A DNA stretch of 64,000 nucleotides from Cordilura impudica (GCA_963682025.1 OY821522.1:24089530-24153529); one strand, 5' to 3'; shown: positions 9,606 through 21,159, counted from the stretch's first letter. Translations and numbers: made by a program. The notes: generated by a model from the letters alone, not told the origin.

Positions 9606-12013
9606 AATTTATTATTTATTTATTGGATGTGTTTATAGACCTAATAAAAGAATAGACCTTGATGTTTTTCAAAATATACTTGAATCTATAACTCTCAATT
9701 ATGAAGATATTTTAATATGTGGGGATTTTAATTCAAACGTTATCAATGAGACTATTGTACCTGACATAATGCAATCAATTGGCCTTTCTCCAACTAACAT
9801 TACAGTTCCAACTCATTTTACTGCTACAAGTAACTCGTTACTTGATCTTTTCTTTGTCAGTAGCAAAAAGAAAGTCTTACTCTATGATCAGCTCTCAGCA
9901 CCTTGTTTTTCAAAGCACGATTTAATTTTTCTATCATTTGACTTTAAAATGCAAGTGGTGGATGACGTTGTTACTTATTATGATTTTAAACAAATGGATC
10001 GAAACGCGATGTTATTCGAATTATCTAAAATCGATTGGGACTCCATTTACTACATGCCTTCGGTTGACAACCAGGTCAGTTTTTTAGAACAAAATTTGGC
10101 ACATGTGTTCCACAAATCTGTACCTTTAAAAACAACAAAATACAATTACAAAAATAAACCCTGGGTCAATCAACAGATTAAGGATAAAATCTGTGAAAGG
10201 GATAAAGCTTTTAAAAGTTGGAAACTGTTTAAAACAGATAATTTATATGACGAATATTCCAAAGCTAGAAAACAAGTAAATAAAATGAAAAAAACTGCTA
10301 AATCTGCATACTACTCTAGCCTATTTATTTCTGCTGCACACTCTAAAAAAACGTGGAAGCTCATACGAGAAATTGGTGTCGGCAAATGTAAGGAAATTGT
10401 CAATTCTGACATAAATATTGATTCGCTTAACGAATCTTTTACAAATATCCCTGACATCCCCATAAACGATGGATATTATACCCGCAATACTGATATTAGT
10501 TCAACTTTATCGGAAAATGCTTTTTGTTTTCAATGCGTAAACCAACTGGAAGTACTTTCCACATGCCAAGCTGTGAAATCTAATGCTGTTGGTTCTGATA
10601 ACATACATCCCAGATTCTTAAAGGAAATTATCCCTCAACTGCTGCCTCAAATTACCCATATTTTTAACACTATTATCACAAAAAGTGTATTTCCTCAAAG
10701 TTGGAAAAATGCTAAAATTTTACCTATTCCTAAATGAAATAAAGAATATCGTCCCATTGCTATCCTACCATACTTGTCTAAAGTGCTTGAAAGGTTATTG
10801 CATCAGCAAATTGGAAAATATGTCAAGAATATGGGCCTACTCTCAGACAGACAATCACGCTTTCGTCCTAAACATAGCTGCATAACTGCACTCATTGATG
10901 TGTCTGAAGATATTCGTGGGTATATTGATGGTGGTAACATTGCATTTCTAGTGCTCTTAGATCATTCGAAGGCATTTGATACTGTGAATCATGAAATACT
11001 CTGCATGAAGCTAAGAACTTTTTTTGGTTTCTCTCCTTCCGCAACTCGTCTTATATCGTCTTATTTAGAAAATCGACAACAATACGTTAACGCCAATAAT
11101 AAAATATCAAATGTGCTTCCAGTAAAAAAGGGCGTTCCGCAAGGTTCGATTCTAGGACCACTTCTTTTCACTATATATATATAAATGATTTTTCTAGGCA
11201 ACTTTCGTATTGTAAAGTTCATATGTATGCTGATGATGTGCAACTTTATGTTTGTAGTCGTTTCGATGAACTAAATAACTGTGTTGCGAACCTAAATGTG
11301 GATCTTAATCGAATTTACTTATGGGCTCTGGCAAATGTGCTATGTCTCAATCCTTCAAAGTCTAAATGCATCGTTATTACTCGAAGATCAGTGCCTTCCC
11401 TTGTTATACCAGATATTATGCTTTACCGTCAAATTATTGAAATTACACAAAAAACCAAAAATCTTGGAATTATTTTCAATAAAACTCTCACCTGGTCTGA
11501 TCATATAAATGTCGCTTCGGGAAATGGAAAACTCAACATCTTACACCAGTCCATGTACGAGTTCTACTTGCAAAAACCTATCTAATTCCAACTTTGTTGT
11601 ACGGATGCGAACTATTTGCTAGCTGTGATTCTATTAGCTCTAGGAAATTAACAACTACGTTTTATTCTATATTGAGATACGTCTACAATTTGAAAAGATC
11701 ATCCCACATAACACCGTATGCGCGAAAACTTTACGGTGTGAATTTTTGCGATCTCTTGAAGATACGATCATTGATACTGATGCATAAGATTATATTTACA
11801 CGTGAGCCTACATATCTTTTTAATCGAATATCCTTTTCTAATTCAAGAAGAAATAATTCTATAATTCAAATAAGACATAAAAGTTTGGTCTCTGAATGGC
11901 AGTTCTATATGCACTGCATACGTCTTTGGAACTTGCTACCGCCAACATTACAATATTTAAGCAACGCAGGACATTTTAGGAAACAAGTTTTCCAATTTTT
12001 CAATACCATTTAA
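9606..12013 (+). pseudogene. LINE ORF2: endonuclease C-terminus and reverse transcriptase
   Basis: Order of motifs: GCVYRPN, ILICGDFNSN and the terminal SKHDLIFLSF block of an APE-type endonuclease (to about 9950); linker; then RT with NAVGSDNIHP, YRPIAILPYLSK, LLDHSKAFDTVNHE (about 10960-10995), GVPQGSILGPLLF (about 11135-11170) and YADD (11226-11237). The C-terminal block ends at 12013. Lesions: TGA at 10735-10737, a frameshift at about 11182 just before the YADD block, and another near 11520-11585. Catalytic residues are present, but the protein is broken in at least three places. Confidence 0.9.
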
Positions 12014-12151
12014 ATATTGTTTAAACTTTGCTTTGTTTTGAATATATGTATGTAAAATAATTTTTGTTATCTTATTTTATACAAATTATAAACTATGTTA
12101 TATTTTCATTAAATACTGTATCACATTATACCGATCCTGTACTTTAATTAT

Positions 12152-12166
12152 AAGACTCTTAGTCTT
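12152..12166 (+). other. LINE 3' terminal hairpin, copy B
   Basis: AAGACT-CTT-AGTCTT forms a 6-bp stem with a 3-nt loop and is followed by GTTGTGCAGGAAA and the A-rich tail. The same hairpin position with changed loop bases occurs at 18916-18927 and 59330-59344. Probably a recognition structure for the element's reverse transcriptase (inference). Confidence 0.7.
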
Positions 12167-12222
12167 GTTGTGCAGGAAACCAAATAAATAAACAAATAAA
12201 TAAAAAATAAATAAAAAAAAGA

Positions 12223-12864
12223 TACAAAAACACTAGAACAATACCTCAATTACAGAACAAACTAGGCACATTGTTCCAAGGAAAAATGTCAGTTAATTCA
12301 TTTAAGAAAAAAATACTAAATATAATAGATGGTCTAAACAAATTAGGAATAGAACAATTAGGTTTCCTGCATCAATAGCAGAAAAGAACGTAATAGTTTA
12401 ACTAAATAATAAATTAGCCCTGGATACTTTCAAAAAAGGACTAAATGAAAACTTCAAATCGACCATATACGGAACTTGCAGTTGAAATTGAAAATGAAAA
12501 GTATACAACTCATAACGAGATTTTGTACATCAGAGGAGAAAGACCACGCTATCAGCAAAATCATAACACATTTACTTCTAACAGACAAAACAACATCAGA
12601 AACCACACAAACTTTCATAGAAATAACAATTTCAACACTAATTTCACAAGAAACAACAATTTCAACAACAATAACCACAATAACAACAGAAACAGAAACA
12701 ATAACTTCAACAAAAACAACAACAACACCAAATATAATAGAAACGGTAGGGAATACCAAAATATCACCTACAGAAATGACAAAAATAGACATATACACAC
12801 CATAAAGAATTCGGGAAACCTAATAGGCTTGGAGTATATAGATACTCCAGACAGCCAAAACTAA
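12223..12864 (+). pseudogene. gag: mdg1-like Gag, C-terminal part with Asn-rich tail
   Basis: Gag homology resumes after the LINE. An in-frame stop lies near 12376 and further breaks near 12400-12470; the open part from 12445 carries ENEKYTTHNEILYIRGERPR. It is followed by an Asn/Arg/Phe-rich low-complexity tail (about residues 50-110 of that frame, with RNNNF repeated). No CCHC zinc knuckle is present; the basic Asn-rich tail probably replaces it as the nucleic-acid-binding part. It overlaps the start of pol. Confidence 0.75.
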
Positions 12865-12866
12865 GT

Positions 12867-13886
12867 GTATGCAAAATATCGGATAATAACACGAATTTCT
12901 TTATCACAACTTACAAAAATAGAAAACTAAGATTTCGTGTCGATACAGGAGCCGACATATCACTTTGTCGCATGCAAAAGGAATTCGAAGGCGAACCATA
13001 TGAACCAGATGGAAAATGTAAACTAGCAGGAATTACCACAGAGGAAATCAATTCTTTAGGCACGATAGATTTAGAACTAACATTGGCTGACGAAAAGTGT
13101 AATCATTCCTTTCAATTAGTAAAATCAGATTTTCCAATAGAAACAGACGGCATAATAGGTAGAGACTTTTTAAGAAAATACCTCTGCAAAATAGATTATG
13201 AATCATTTACAATTTCTTTTTTTGTTAATAGTAAAACTATAACTCTGCCAATGCATACAAAAGCAATTACGTCACTACAAATAAACATACCTCCAAGAAC
13301 GGAAATTATACAAGCATTAAAATTGAATTTAATTGCAGACAGCGTAATTTTTAATAGTGAATTAAAAGCAGGTGTATTTTTAAGTAATTCAATAGCTCCC
13401 AAAAGCGGCATGACACATTTAAAAATTTTAAATACAACAAATGAAAAAATAACTTTACAGGGCATTAAACTCCAAACTGATCCACTAAAAAACTATGACG
13501 TATTAAATTACAACAACACAAACAGCAACGAACGTTTTAACAAAATTTTGAATGACTTGAAATTGGACCATAGCAACGAATATGCAAAAACAAAATTAAA
13601 AGAAATATTTAAAAAATATCAGAACGTTTTTTGTTTAGAAGACGAAAAATTAAGCGTCAACAATTTTTACAAGCAGAATATTACAACTTCAAACATCACA
13701 CCTGTTTATATTAAAAACTATAGATTACCACACTCACATACTGACATAATAAATGAACCAGTACAGAAAATGCTTGATGACGGAATAATAGAACCATCAG
13801 TTAGCCCCTACAATGCTCCACTTCTTTTAGTACCAAAGAAAAACGTGGATGATAAAAAAAAAATGGAGACTTGTTGTAGATTTTAG
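12867..13886 (+). pseudogene. pol: mdg1-like Pol: protease and N-terminal RT
   Basis: The protease active site VDTGADIS is encoded at about 12939-12962 in a frame that runs through the ATG at 12972. Its flap and GIIGRDFL motif follow at about 13150. A spacer leads to RT blocks (NYRLPHSHTDII, MLDDGIIEPS, SPYNAPLLLVPKK). The frame is lost in the A-run near 13855-13862, where RT moves to the frame opening at 13849. Confidence 0.9.
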
Positions 13887-14879
13887 AAAACTCAATGACA
13901 AGATTATCAATGACAAATTCCCACTAACTAGATTAGAAGACATTTTGGACAAATTAGGTAGAGCAAAATGGTTTTCTACACTCGATTTGACTAGTTCCTT
14001 TCATCAAATTGAATTAAGCAAAGACTCTAGACCATTAACTGCTTTTTCCACACCACACGGACATTTTCAATTTATAAGACTACCATTCGGACTAAAAATT
14101 TCTTCTAATAGCTTTCAAAGAATGCTTACAATAGCATTATCCGGACTAGAATCCGAAGCATTTCTTTATGTGGATGACATAATCGTATACGGTTGTAGTT
14201 TAAATCACCACAACGAAAATTTAATAAAAGTTCTAGACCGATTACAGAAATACAACTTGAAACTGAATCCAAAAAAATGTAATTTTCTAAGACCAGAAGT
14301 AATTTACCTAGGACATTTAATAACAAAAGACGGTGTAAAGACAGACCCATCAAAATATGATGTTATAAAAATTACCCAATTCCAAAGAACGCGGACGAAG
14401 TACGACGATTCGTAGCTTTCTGTAAGTACTACAGAAAATTCATACCAAATTTTGCTGGCATAGCCAAAGAACTGAATGTACTATTGAGGAAATCAGTTAA
14501 ATTCAAATGGACGGAAAAATGCCAAATTGATTTTGAAGAATTGAAGGAAAAATTAATTAACCCACCAGTGTTACAATATCCAAATTTTGATAAACCATTT
14601 ATTTTAACAACAGACGCATCTAATTACGCATTAGGAGCAGTCTTATCTCAAGGTGAAATAGGACAAGATTTACCTATTTCATATGCCAGTAAATCATTAC
14701 AGAAACATGACATTAACAAACCAGTGATTGAGAAGGAGCTTTTGGCAATCCATTGGAGTATAAACTTTTTCAAACCCTACCTATACGGCAGAAAATTTAT
14801 AGTTGTGACAGATCATAGACCATTGATTTCACTTTTTTCACACAAAAATCCTTCATCAAAGATGACTAGAATAAGGTAA
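13849..14879 (+). pseudogene. pol: mdg1-like Pol: RT core and RNase H
   Basis: RT: WRLVVDFRKLNDK, FSTLDLTSSFHQI, LPFGLKISSNSFQRM and the catalytic box YVDD (14167-14178). A frameshift near 14375-14400 precedes the connection (FVAFCKYYRKFIPNFA). RNase H: TTDASNYALGAVLSQ (first Asp), EKELLAIHW (Glu) and VTDHRPL (Asp). A TAA at 14877-14879 ends the frame, although homology to the RNase H end continues (NTNADALSRI near 14930). The similarity pattern is that of the mdg1/412 group. Confidence 0.92.
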
Positions 14880-15506
14880 GATTTAAGTGACTATGACTTC
14901 AAAATTGTGTACAAGAAAGGAAAAATGAATACAAATGCCGACGCACTTTCCAGGATAGAAATTAACTCAGACATACTAAAGGAAATGATACCACAAGAGA
15001 ATGACGAAAAAGATAAGAAAGTATTAGTAACAACGAGGGCCATGCGAGATAAATTAAATGAAGCAAATTAAAATCAGAATAATGAGGCAAATAATATAGG
15101 TACCAATGATAACGATTCAAATGAAATAAGAAGCGAAGAAGAAAAGAATATGGAAAGATGTAGTCCCCAGAGGTCTGATCAACTTCGAATATGGGAATGC
15201 ACATCCATAAGTGACGTCAGAAATATAAGAAAATTAAAAATTAACAAGCTTGAAAATATAGAAGAGACGGATATAATAATTGAGGATAATATTGTGCACA
15301 TTGGACGTGATGAAAATTCATCGAAACCAGTTTCGACCATGAAGAAATCACGTACTAGAAATGAGAATGATATGACTATAGGATGTAACAATAATGCATC
15401 GGAACAAGATTCGTTTGTGAAGAAGTTACATGCCAAAAATATACAAATTAATAATAATATGCATGCAAGATTCAGCGATAGCTCAGCAAAACTAGATTCG
15501 ATTTGA
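14880..15506 (+). pseudogene. pol: mdg1-like Pol: spacer between RNase H and integrase
   Basis: The end of RNase H (ADALSRIEI) is followed by a charged, Asn/Glu/Lys-rich linker with no known domain. A TAA lies at 15069-15071. The open part 15150-15506 ends in a frameshift just before the integrase frame starting at about 15503. Confidence 0.7.
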
Positions 15507-16651
15507 GGAAACTGATATCTAAAATGAGAAAGGAAAATATAAAAGAATTAGCGCTATCAAAGGAGGATAAATTATTTAAATCATATACAAAAGAAGAATT
15601 AAAAGAAGCATATGCGAAAATACGAATCGATAACAAAAGTCCTCAACTTAGAATATTAATATACAGTGCCCCGAAAAGAATAAAAGATGACATTTTAAAA
15701 TATAAACTTATTGATGAATTCCACAATGCCACACACGCAAGCCATTTAGGAATAAGAAAAACAATTATCAAACTGAAACAGCGATACATTTGGAAGAACA
15801 TGAGTAAAATGGTAAAGAAATTTGTGTCACATTGTGACAGTTGTATTAAAAACAAACAAACAAAACATATAAAGGAACCACTAACACTAACGAACACACC
15901 AAACAATAGTGTTGAGATAATTTCAATTGACACTGTAGGTCCTCTTCAGATTTCAAATGATTACAGATACATTTCAACGGCTAGAACATAAGTCGAACAA
16001 TTCATTTTGAAATATGGTCAATTTAAGATACTTAAGTCCGACAGAGGGACAGAATTTAAAAACGGAGTTATGCATAACATATGTTAATTTTTGCAAATTA
16101 GACAAATATTCTCAACCCCTTATCATCACGAGACGTTAGGATCAATTGAGAGAAACCATAGAGTTCTGAATGAATTTTTACTGACAACAGCGAAGGATAA
16201 TGAATGGGATAAATGGATTCCATACTTCACGTTTGCGTATAACACAGCACCACACATAGATACAGGGTATACACCATTCGAGTTAGTTTACGGAAAATTA
16301 CCATACTTGCCATCCGACAGTTTAGATAACGAAAGAAAATTTTACAATTATGAGGATTATATAATTGAACTAAAAGGCAGACTACAGTACTCTTTAAATA
16401 AGGCTAAGGCTATGTTGTCAAAGGCTAAGAAACAAAGGATTGAAAATACAAAATATACAAATAAATTAAATTTAAAGATAGGAGACCAAGTATTACTTAG
16501 GGTAGAAAATAGAAAAAAGAACCAAAGTCCATATAAAGGTCCATATAAAATTTTAAGAAGAAATAATGTAAATACTGTAATTAATTACAATGGCATTGAA
16601 AAGGAAGTACATAACAATAATTTAAAACCTTACTATACAAATAAGATATAA
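15503..16651 (+). pseudogene. pol: mdg1-like Pol: integrase
   Basis: Zinc-binding HHCC region (FHNATHASHLG ... HCDSCIKNK), first catalytic Asp in IDTVGPL (about 15930), second in SDRGTEF (about 16037) and Glu in GSIERNH (about 16142). A stop at 15989-15991 coincides with a short deletion between the first and second Asp, and another break (TAA) lies at 16084-16086. The C-terminal part 16091-16651 has a GPY/F-type module (SPYKGPYKILRR) and ends KPYYTNKI at a TAA within the first unit of the tandem array. Confidence 0.88.
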
Positions 16652-17095
16652 TTATTATACATTAAATAAGAATTAACATTGTAAAAACAAATAAGATATA
16701 ATTATTATACATTAAATAAGAATTAACATTGTAAAAACAAATAAGATATAATTATTATACATTAAATAAGAATTAATATTGTAAAAACAAATAAGATATA
16801 ATTATTATACATTAAATAAGAATTAACATTGTAAAAACAAATAAGATATAATTATTATACATTAAATAAGAATTAACATTGTAAAAACAAATAAGATATA
16901 ATTATTATACATTAAATAAGAATTAACATTGTAAAAACAAATAAGATATAATTATTATACATTAAATAAGAATTAACATTGTAAAAACAAATAAGATATA
17001 ATTATTATACATTAAATAAGAATTAACATTGTAAAAAAAAAAAAAAAAAGATATAATTATTATACATTAAATAAGAATTAACATTGTTAGAACAA
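16636..17095 (+). repeat. 50-bp tandem array at the pol 3' end of the mdg1-like element
   Basis: About eight nearly identical 50-bp units (phases at 16641, 16691, 16741, 16791, 16841, 16891, 16941 and 16991), then a degenerate unit with an expanded A run (17030-17050). Each holds ATAAGATATAATTATTATAC. The first unit includes the integrase stop codon, so the array grew from the very end of pol. The only frequent variant is AATATT for AACATT in one unit. Confidence 0.95.
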
Positions 17096-17177
17096 CAATA
17101 TAATTATTACACATTAAGTAACCATGTTTAATATAATGCAATAGAATAAGAAAATTTTCCCCATAAATTTTCTCTTA

Positions 17178-17187
17178 AGGATGAGGG
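17178..17187 (+). other. mdg1-like element, polypurine tract
   Basis: AAGGATGAGGG directly precedes the 3' LTR, the expected place for the plus-strand primer. Confidence 0.7.
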
Positions 17188-17683
17188 TGTAGTGTAACCA
17201 TATTGTCATACCATAGGCACAGCGAATATCACCAACTTCAACTGTGTAGCATGACAAATTAACAACACATGTTAAAGTTGTCATGTTACAAATGTCGAAG
17301 TGGGTTACAAGAATATTAACCGTTTGCATTAATTATGACAACATGTAACCTAAACTGACACCTATAATTTAATTTTCTTTTTTTTTGTTATTCTTAATAA
17401 AATATTGAGTGATTTGGGAAATCACTCAATACTAGACAACTCAGTTAATTTTCATAAGTAGTATATAAGACAGAACAATTATTAAATAAAATTAGACTAT
17501 TATTAACAACTGAACGGCATTTGTCTTTATTTGTAATAATATTCTCAAAATCTTTTGGCAGTTACTTTGAACGCCTATTAATAAGCTGAAACCCTTTCAG
17601 CTAGATAAATATAATTAAGGGCTATAGGGGACATTAACTTTTGAGAATTACGAGTAAGGATATATAAAACAATATCCTCCACA
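17188..17683 (+). repeat. mdg1-like element, 3' LTR
   Basis: 496 bp, starting TGTAGTGTAACC and ending CTCCACA; followed by the target duplication AGCA. It is about 2% different from the 5' LTR plus one 13-bp indel. Confidence 0.92.
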
Positions 17684-17892
17684 AGCAAATAAAATTTTCA
17701 TTTATTTACAAATCATATACTATCATACATATCACCACGTACCTAGTTATATTGCCACCTGCTGTAACCAGAAAAACGCACACATTCGTTGGTCACTGCA
17801 AAAAATTCTCTTGTGGTGGTTGTTGGCAGAATGCACACAGTGTATGTTTGTTTTTTTTTTCTCTTTAACACGGAACGTACGTTCTTGTTTTC

Positions 17893-17935
<43 letters not shown>

Positions 17936-18304
17936 TTTTTTTTTAATCGTTCGCACAAACACAAAATTTTATTAAAAAAAACACAGCATTAAAATTAAAT
18001 TGAACTAATGCACTTAAGAAAAACAAAATCAAGCGGCGAATTCACTTGACAGATGGTCGTATGTACACAATACGGTGTTGATAAGAGCAAAGATAGAGTG
18101 GCTTATATTAATTACTACTTTCGTTTATATTAAGTAGTATATTTTAACTACTTTTTTGACCTCTTAATTATCCAATAAATTTTAAAGTGTTTTCTTTAAA
18201 AATCTAATTGGAAATTATTTGAGATGTTATGAAAAAATTAAAAAGCACTTTACCTTAAATTCCTTTATGTATATTTAAATAGCTTGATGTTCCACTCACT
18301 AAAA
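17684..18304 (-). other. BEL element 1 leader (distal part) with (TA)n
   Basis: Leader sequence between the guest element and the BEL 5' LTR. No coding sequence. A (TA)n microsatellite lies at 17894-17929, and the short frames across it are artefacts. Confidence 0.6.
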
Positions 18305-18321
18305 TTCGGTTCGAAGGACCA
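18305..18321 (-). other. BEL element 1, primer-binding site
   Basis: In minus orientation, one base after the 5' LTR, the sequence reads TGGTCCTTCGAACCG. A TGG start at this spacing marks a tRNA primer site, and this motif resembles primer sites I recall from other BEL elements. It also fixes the element's orientation. Confidence 0.75.
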
Positions 18322-18322
18322 A

Positions 18323-18765
18323 TAAAAAATTTCCTTTTGAAGTAGTGGTGAGATCCAAAGAGGGTGGAACCAAAGAAAAAGGATCAAGCTAAACGGCTAC
18401 CAAAAATATAAAATAAAATGCCAAGGGTCTTTAAGGTTTTTCTACAAAAAGAAAATGCAGGATAAATTCAGTTACTTATCTTTTATTTTTTCACAACATG
18501 GCGGTGGTTTACAATAAATGTTTACGAAAAAAAATATCGAGCGGCACACAGAACTGTGATATTTATCCTCCAAGCTTCTAATAACGATTAAGCAAAAACG
18601 AGTACAACTTCGCGGTTGGAAATTTATATCTTTACAACATATTTAAAGGAAAATGTCATATAAAAAGAAAAGCTTAAATAGCAACAGCGCACTCTGTATG
18701 TGACCATCCATTCAAATTAGACCTCATTGAGATACAGTAGGACCTCTTTAGCGCTCACGCAAACA
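18323..18765 (-). repeat. BEL element 1, 5' LTR
   Basis: 443 bp, differing from 693-1135 at three positions (near 18496, 18507 and 18586). Followed on its outer side by the target duplication ATATT (18766-18770). Confidence 0.9.
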
Positions 18766-18770
18766 ATATT

Positions 18771-18965
18771 TAATTTTCGTTTCTTTAAATCCATGAATTT
18801 TAATAATTTCTTGTATTTATTTTACTTTATTTTAAATAAGTTATTAATTTTTTTTTTATTGTATTTTAATTTTGTGGCGAATTTTTGAACGATGAAAATC
18901 CTGCACTTTAATTATAAGACATGTCTTGTTGTACAGGAAATTAATAAAGAAATAATAATAATAAA
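18771..18965 (+). mobile_element. LINE copy A, 3' UTR remainder and tail
   Basis: Continuation of the LINE cut at 687. It carries AT-rich 3' UTR, the hairpin AAGAC-AT-GTCTT (18916-18927), GTTGTACAGGAAA and a tail of AATAATAAT. Errantivirus pol sequence follows immediately, so the LINE inserted into the errantivirus. Confidence 0.85.
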
Positions 18966-19219
18966 TCTTAAAAACTTTGGCCTATCACAATAAGGACCGC
19001 AAATTCATTCAATATAGGAAAGGAGACATCGTTTACTCCAAGACTCATAGAAGAAACAAAAACGTGGCTAAATTTGCTAAACATTTTGTTGAGACAGACA
19101 ACGGTGAAACAATTACTAGATCTAGGAAATTAATTATACACAAGGACAATATTAGAAGTAAATATGTCAGGAAAGATAGTGATATTATTATCAATAATCC
19201 AACTCATACTAGCGAATAA
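18966..19219 (+). pseudogene. pol: Errantivirus Pol, C-terminal end of integrase
   Basis: The frame is open from the LINE junction (TLAYHNKDRKFI) to the stop at 19217-19219. It shows the end of the integrase: a KGDIVYSKTHRRNK block and a basic region leading to IIHKDNIR. The upstream pol lies before the window, beyond LINE copy A. The frame overlaps the start of env (19164) by about 56 bp, a typical errantivirus layout. Confidence 0.8.
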
Positions 19220-20501
19220 TATAATTAATTTGGGAAATAAAAAATATGTCTTAACCGAAGACAACCAAGTTTATTTACACAAGAACTATGAATACTTGTA
19301 TCATGTTATAAATATTACAAAAATACTAAAACCATATGAAAACATAATAAAAAGTGCCTACAATACGGAAGACAATGTAGAGATTCAAATTTTAATTAAG
19401 AAAATTGAAAATTTAAAAACACAACTCACTGATAATAGAAGTAAAAGATCCCTAAACTTTTTAGGATCAGCCCTAAAATTCATCACTGGTACTCCAGACC
19501 ATGACGATGAAATCGAAATAAAAACTAGATTAAACCAACTTGTGGAAAATAATAATCAACAAAAAATAATTAACTCACAATTTGAAAAAATACTAGATAA
19601 ACTAAACATTCAAAAAATAAATGAAGAATTCATATTAAATGAAGTTTACAATGAATTAATGACAGTAACTAACACCATTAATTTTGCAAAAAAATAATAA
19701 TTTTTACTCAGGAACATTAGATGTACAAGAAATCGAATCTGTTATACAAAATAAAAGAATAAAAATACCGGTAATCAATAAACTTGAATATTCGGAAATA
19801 CATGTGTGTGAATGTAACCAAGCAATTATAATAATCTATAAATATCCTATAATTGAAAAGGAATGTTAGCTGTATAACATCCTTTAGCAAATAAGCTCGG
19901 AAAGTTATTACTAGATGGTAAGATTGCCTTATGTAAAAATAATTATCAAAGAATAACTAAATGCAAAAATATTATATGTAAATTTGAATCTAAAGATAAC
20001 TGTACAATAAATATTTTAAACAATGAACCAGCACAATGTAAAACGAAACTTAAAAATAACTCAGACATTGAAGACTCAGGCAATGGGAATATTTTTATTG
20101 ACAATGAACATACATTAGACAACCTAACCATAAACGGACCACATTTGGTACAATTTGACCAAAACATAACTATAGACAATAAAACATACTTTAACGAAAA
20201 ACAAAGAATTTATGACATCATTCATAGGAGACATAATGAAGAATTAAGTATACTCGAAATCTTGTATACAAACTCTGAGAATAGATTCACGAATATTCAG
20301 AAAATATCTGCATTATTCATTCCTTTGGAAGAACATCAATTAATGGCTACACTATATGTATACGTAATTTTAATATTCGTTATACTTAACTCTTTAGTAC
20401 AGCTCTGCGGATGCTACAGGGCACACCAGGAAAGAATGGGACGGGAATTATATAACAGATATTACGAAGCGGAATTACTTAGACTTCGGACTCAAGTATA
20501 A
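19164..20501 (+). pseudogene. env: Errantivirus envelope protein (broken)
   Basis: ATG at 19164; residues 4-17 form a hydrophobic signal peptide. A furin-type site RSKR at residues 92-95 is followed by SLNFLGSALKFITGTPDHDD, the conserved fusion-peptide-like region of insect errantivirus and baculovirus F-like envelopes. The frame shifts in an A run at about 19690, stops at 19867-19869, and is disrupted again before the open part at 20145-20501. That last part carries the membrane anchor (YVYVILIFVILNSLVQL) and a short cytoplasmic tail. The family protein mediates membrane fusion; this copy cannot be translated whole. Confidence 0.85.
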
Positions 20502-20535
20502 AACGAGGACGTTTTTCTTTTTAATACAGGGGAGA

Positions 20536-21115
20536 GTTAACACATGTCAGCATTATCAGTTTTCAATGGTAATGTGAGTTTTATGACTGGATTGTCTGTG
20601 TAAAATATTTATTCTGTTAGTTTTATAATGACGGGATATTCCGAAATGTGTTTATCTCAGTTTATGATATAAGTGAAAAAACATGTTTTGGGATTAAACT
20701 TACATTAAGATATTCTAAGAAAATAATCAATTAGTATAAACAAATTTTTTACTGATAATAAAGGTACTTGTGACCTAAAAAATAATAAGTGGAAAATTTG
20801 TTTTGAGATAAAAACTTAGATTAAGATATGTCTAAGAAAATTATCAGTATAAATAGATATTAAGAAAACCATTGTAAGGCAGTCTTAAGATTGTAATAAA
20901 ATAAAGTACGCACATTTTTAGTGTGACGGAAAAAATATATTATATTTTACTCATTCCGTAAGTTAGGGAATTAACTCGCGTGTACGATATTTACGTATGC
21001 GCGTACGATAAGTTAGGGTAGTTTTAAGTAAGTAAAAATACAATAAGGCAGTCTTTTAAGTGACTCTCTTTGGAGCAATTGAAATTTACGATTGTCTTTA
21101 TTTTAAAGTTAAAAA
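20536..21115 (+). repeat. Errantivirus 3' LTR (end uncertain)
   Basis: After the env stop, a purine tract CAGGGGAG (about 20528-20535) is followed by AGTTAACAC, which matches the AGTTAAC start known for the Drosophila gypsy LTR. AATAAA occurs at about 20898-20903. The right end near 21115 is a guess, because LINE copy C begins soon after and no second LTR is in the window. Confidence 0.6.
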
Positions 21116-21159
21116 AATAAAGGTAAGTAAAGAGAAACTTTTTAATATTATAGCATATC

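Larger units (their letters stand above)
9606..12222 (+). mobile_element. LINE copy B (5'-truncated), inserted in gag of the mdg1-like element
   Basis: A 2.6-kb fragment with the end of the apurinic endonuclease, the RT and the 3' end of the same family as copies A and C. It starts abruptly inside the endonuclease, the usual result of incomplete reverse transcription. It ends with the family hairpin (12152-12166) and an A-rich tail of AAATAAAT-type repeats (12182-12222). Gag reading resumes directly after the tail. Confidence 0.9.
8036..17683 (+). mobile_element. Gypsy-group LTR retrotransposon, mdg1/412-like
   Basis: Bounded by LTRs at 8036-8518 and 17188-17683 that begin TGTAGTG, with a 4-bp target duplication AGCA (8032-8035, 17684-17687), the length known for mdg1/412 elements. 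It contains a primer-binding site, two small ORFs, gag (split by LINE copy B), pol with PR, RT, RNase H and IN, a 50-bp tandem array and a polypurine tract. No env is present. Net length without the LINE is about 7 kb. It inserted into the leader of BEL element 1. Pol carries several frameshifts and stops. Confidence 0.9.
693..18765 (-). mobile_element. BEL/Pao LTR retrotransposon 1 (nested host)
   Basis: A minus-strand BEL/Pao element bounded by 443-bp LTRs (693-1135 and 18323-18765) and a perfect 5-bp target duplication ATATT (688-692, 18766-18770), the usual length for this superfamily. In minus-strand order it holds the 5' LTR, primer-binding site, leader (interrupted by an mdg1-like Gypsy element at 8036-17683), gag, protease, RT, RNase H, integrase, a second gag-protease module, and the 3' LTR. 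Without the guest it is about 8.4 kb. It sits in the 3' UTR of LINE copy A. Every coding domain has lesions. Confidence 0.9.

Noticed and set aside
12454..12798. Val/Ile-rich minus-strand ORF resembling a membrane protein
   Set aside because: It is the complement of the Asn-codon-rich Gag tail.
16636..17095. CRISPR-like repeat array
   Set aside because: The units are contiguous 50-bp tandem copies without spacers, inside a eukaryotic LTR element.
17743..17992. ORFs with poly-Tyr/Ile
   Set aside because: Produced by the (TA)n microsatellite at 17894-17929.
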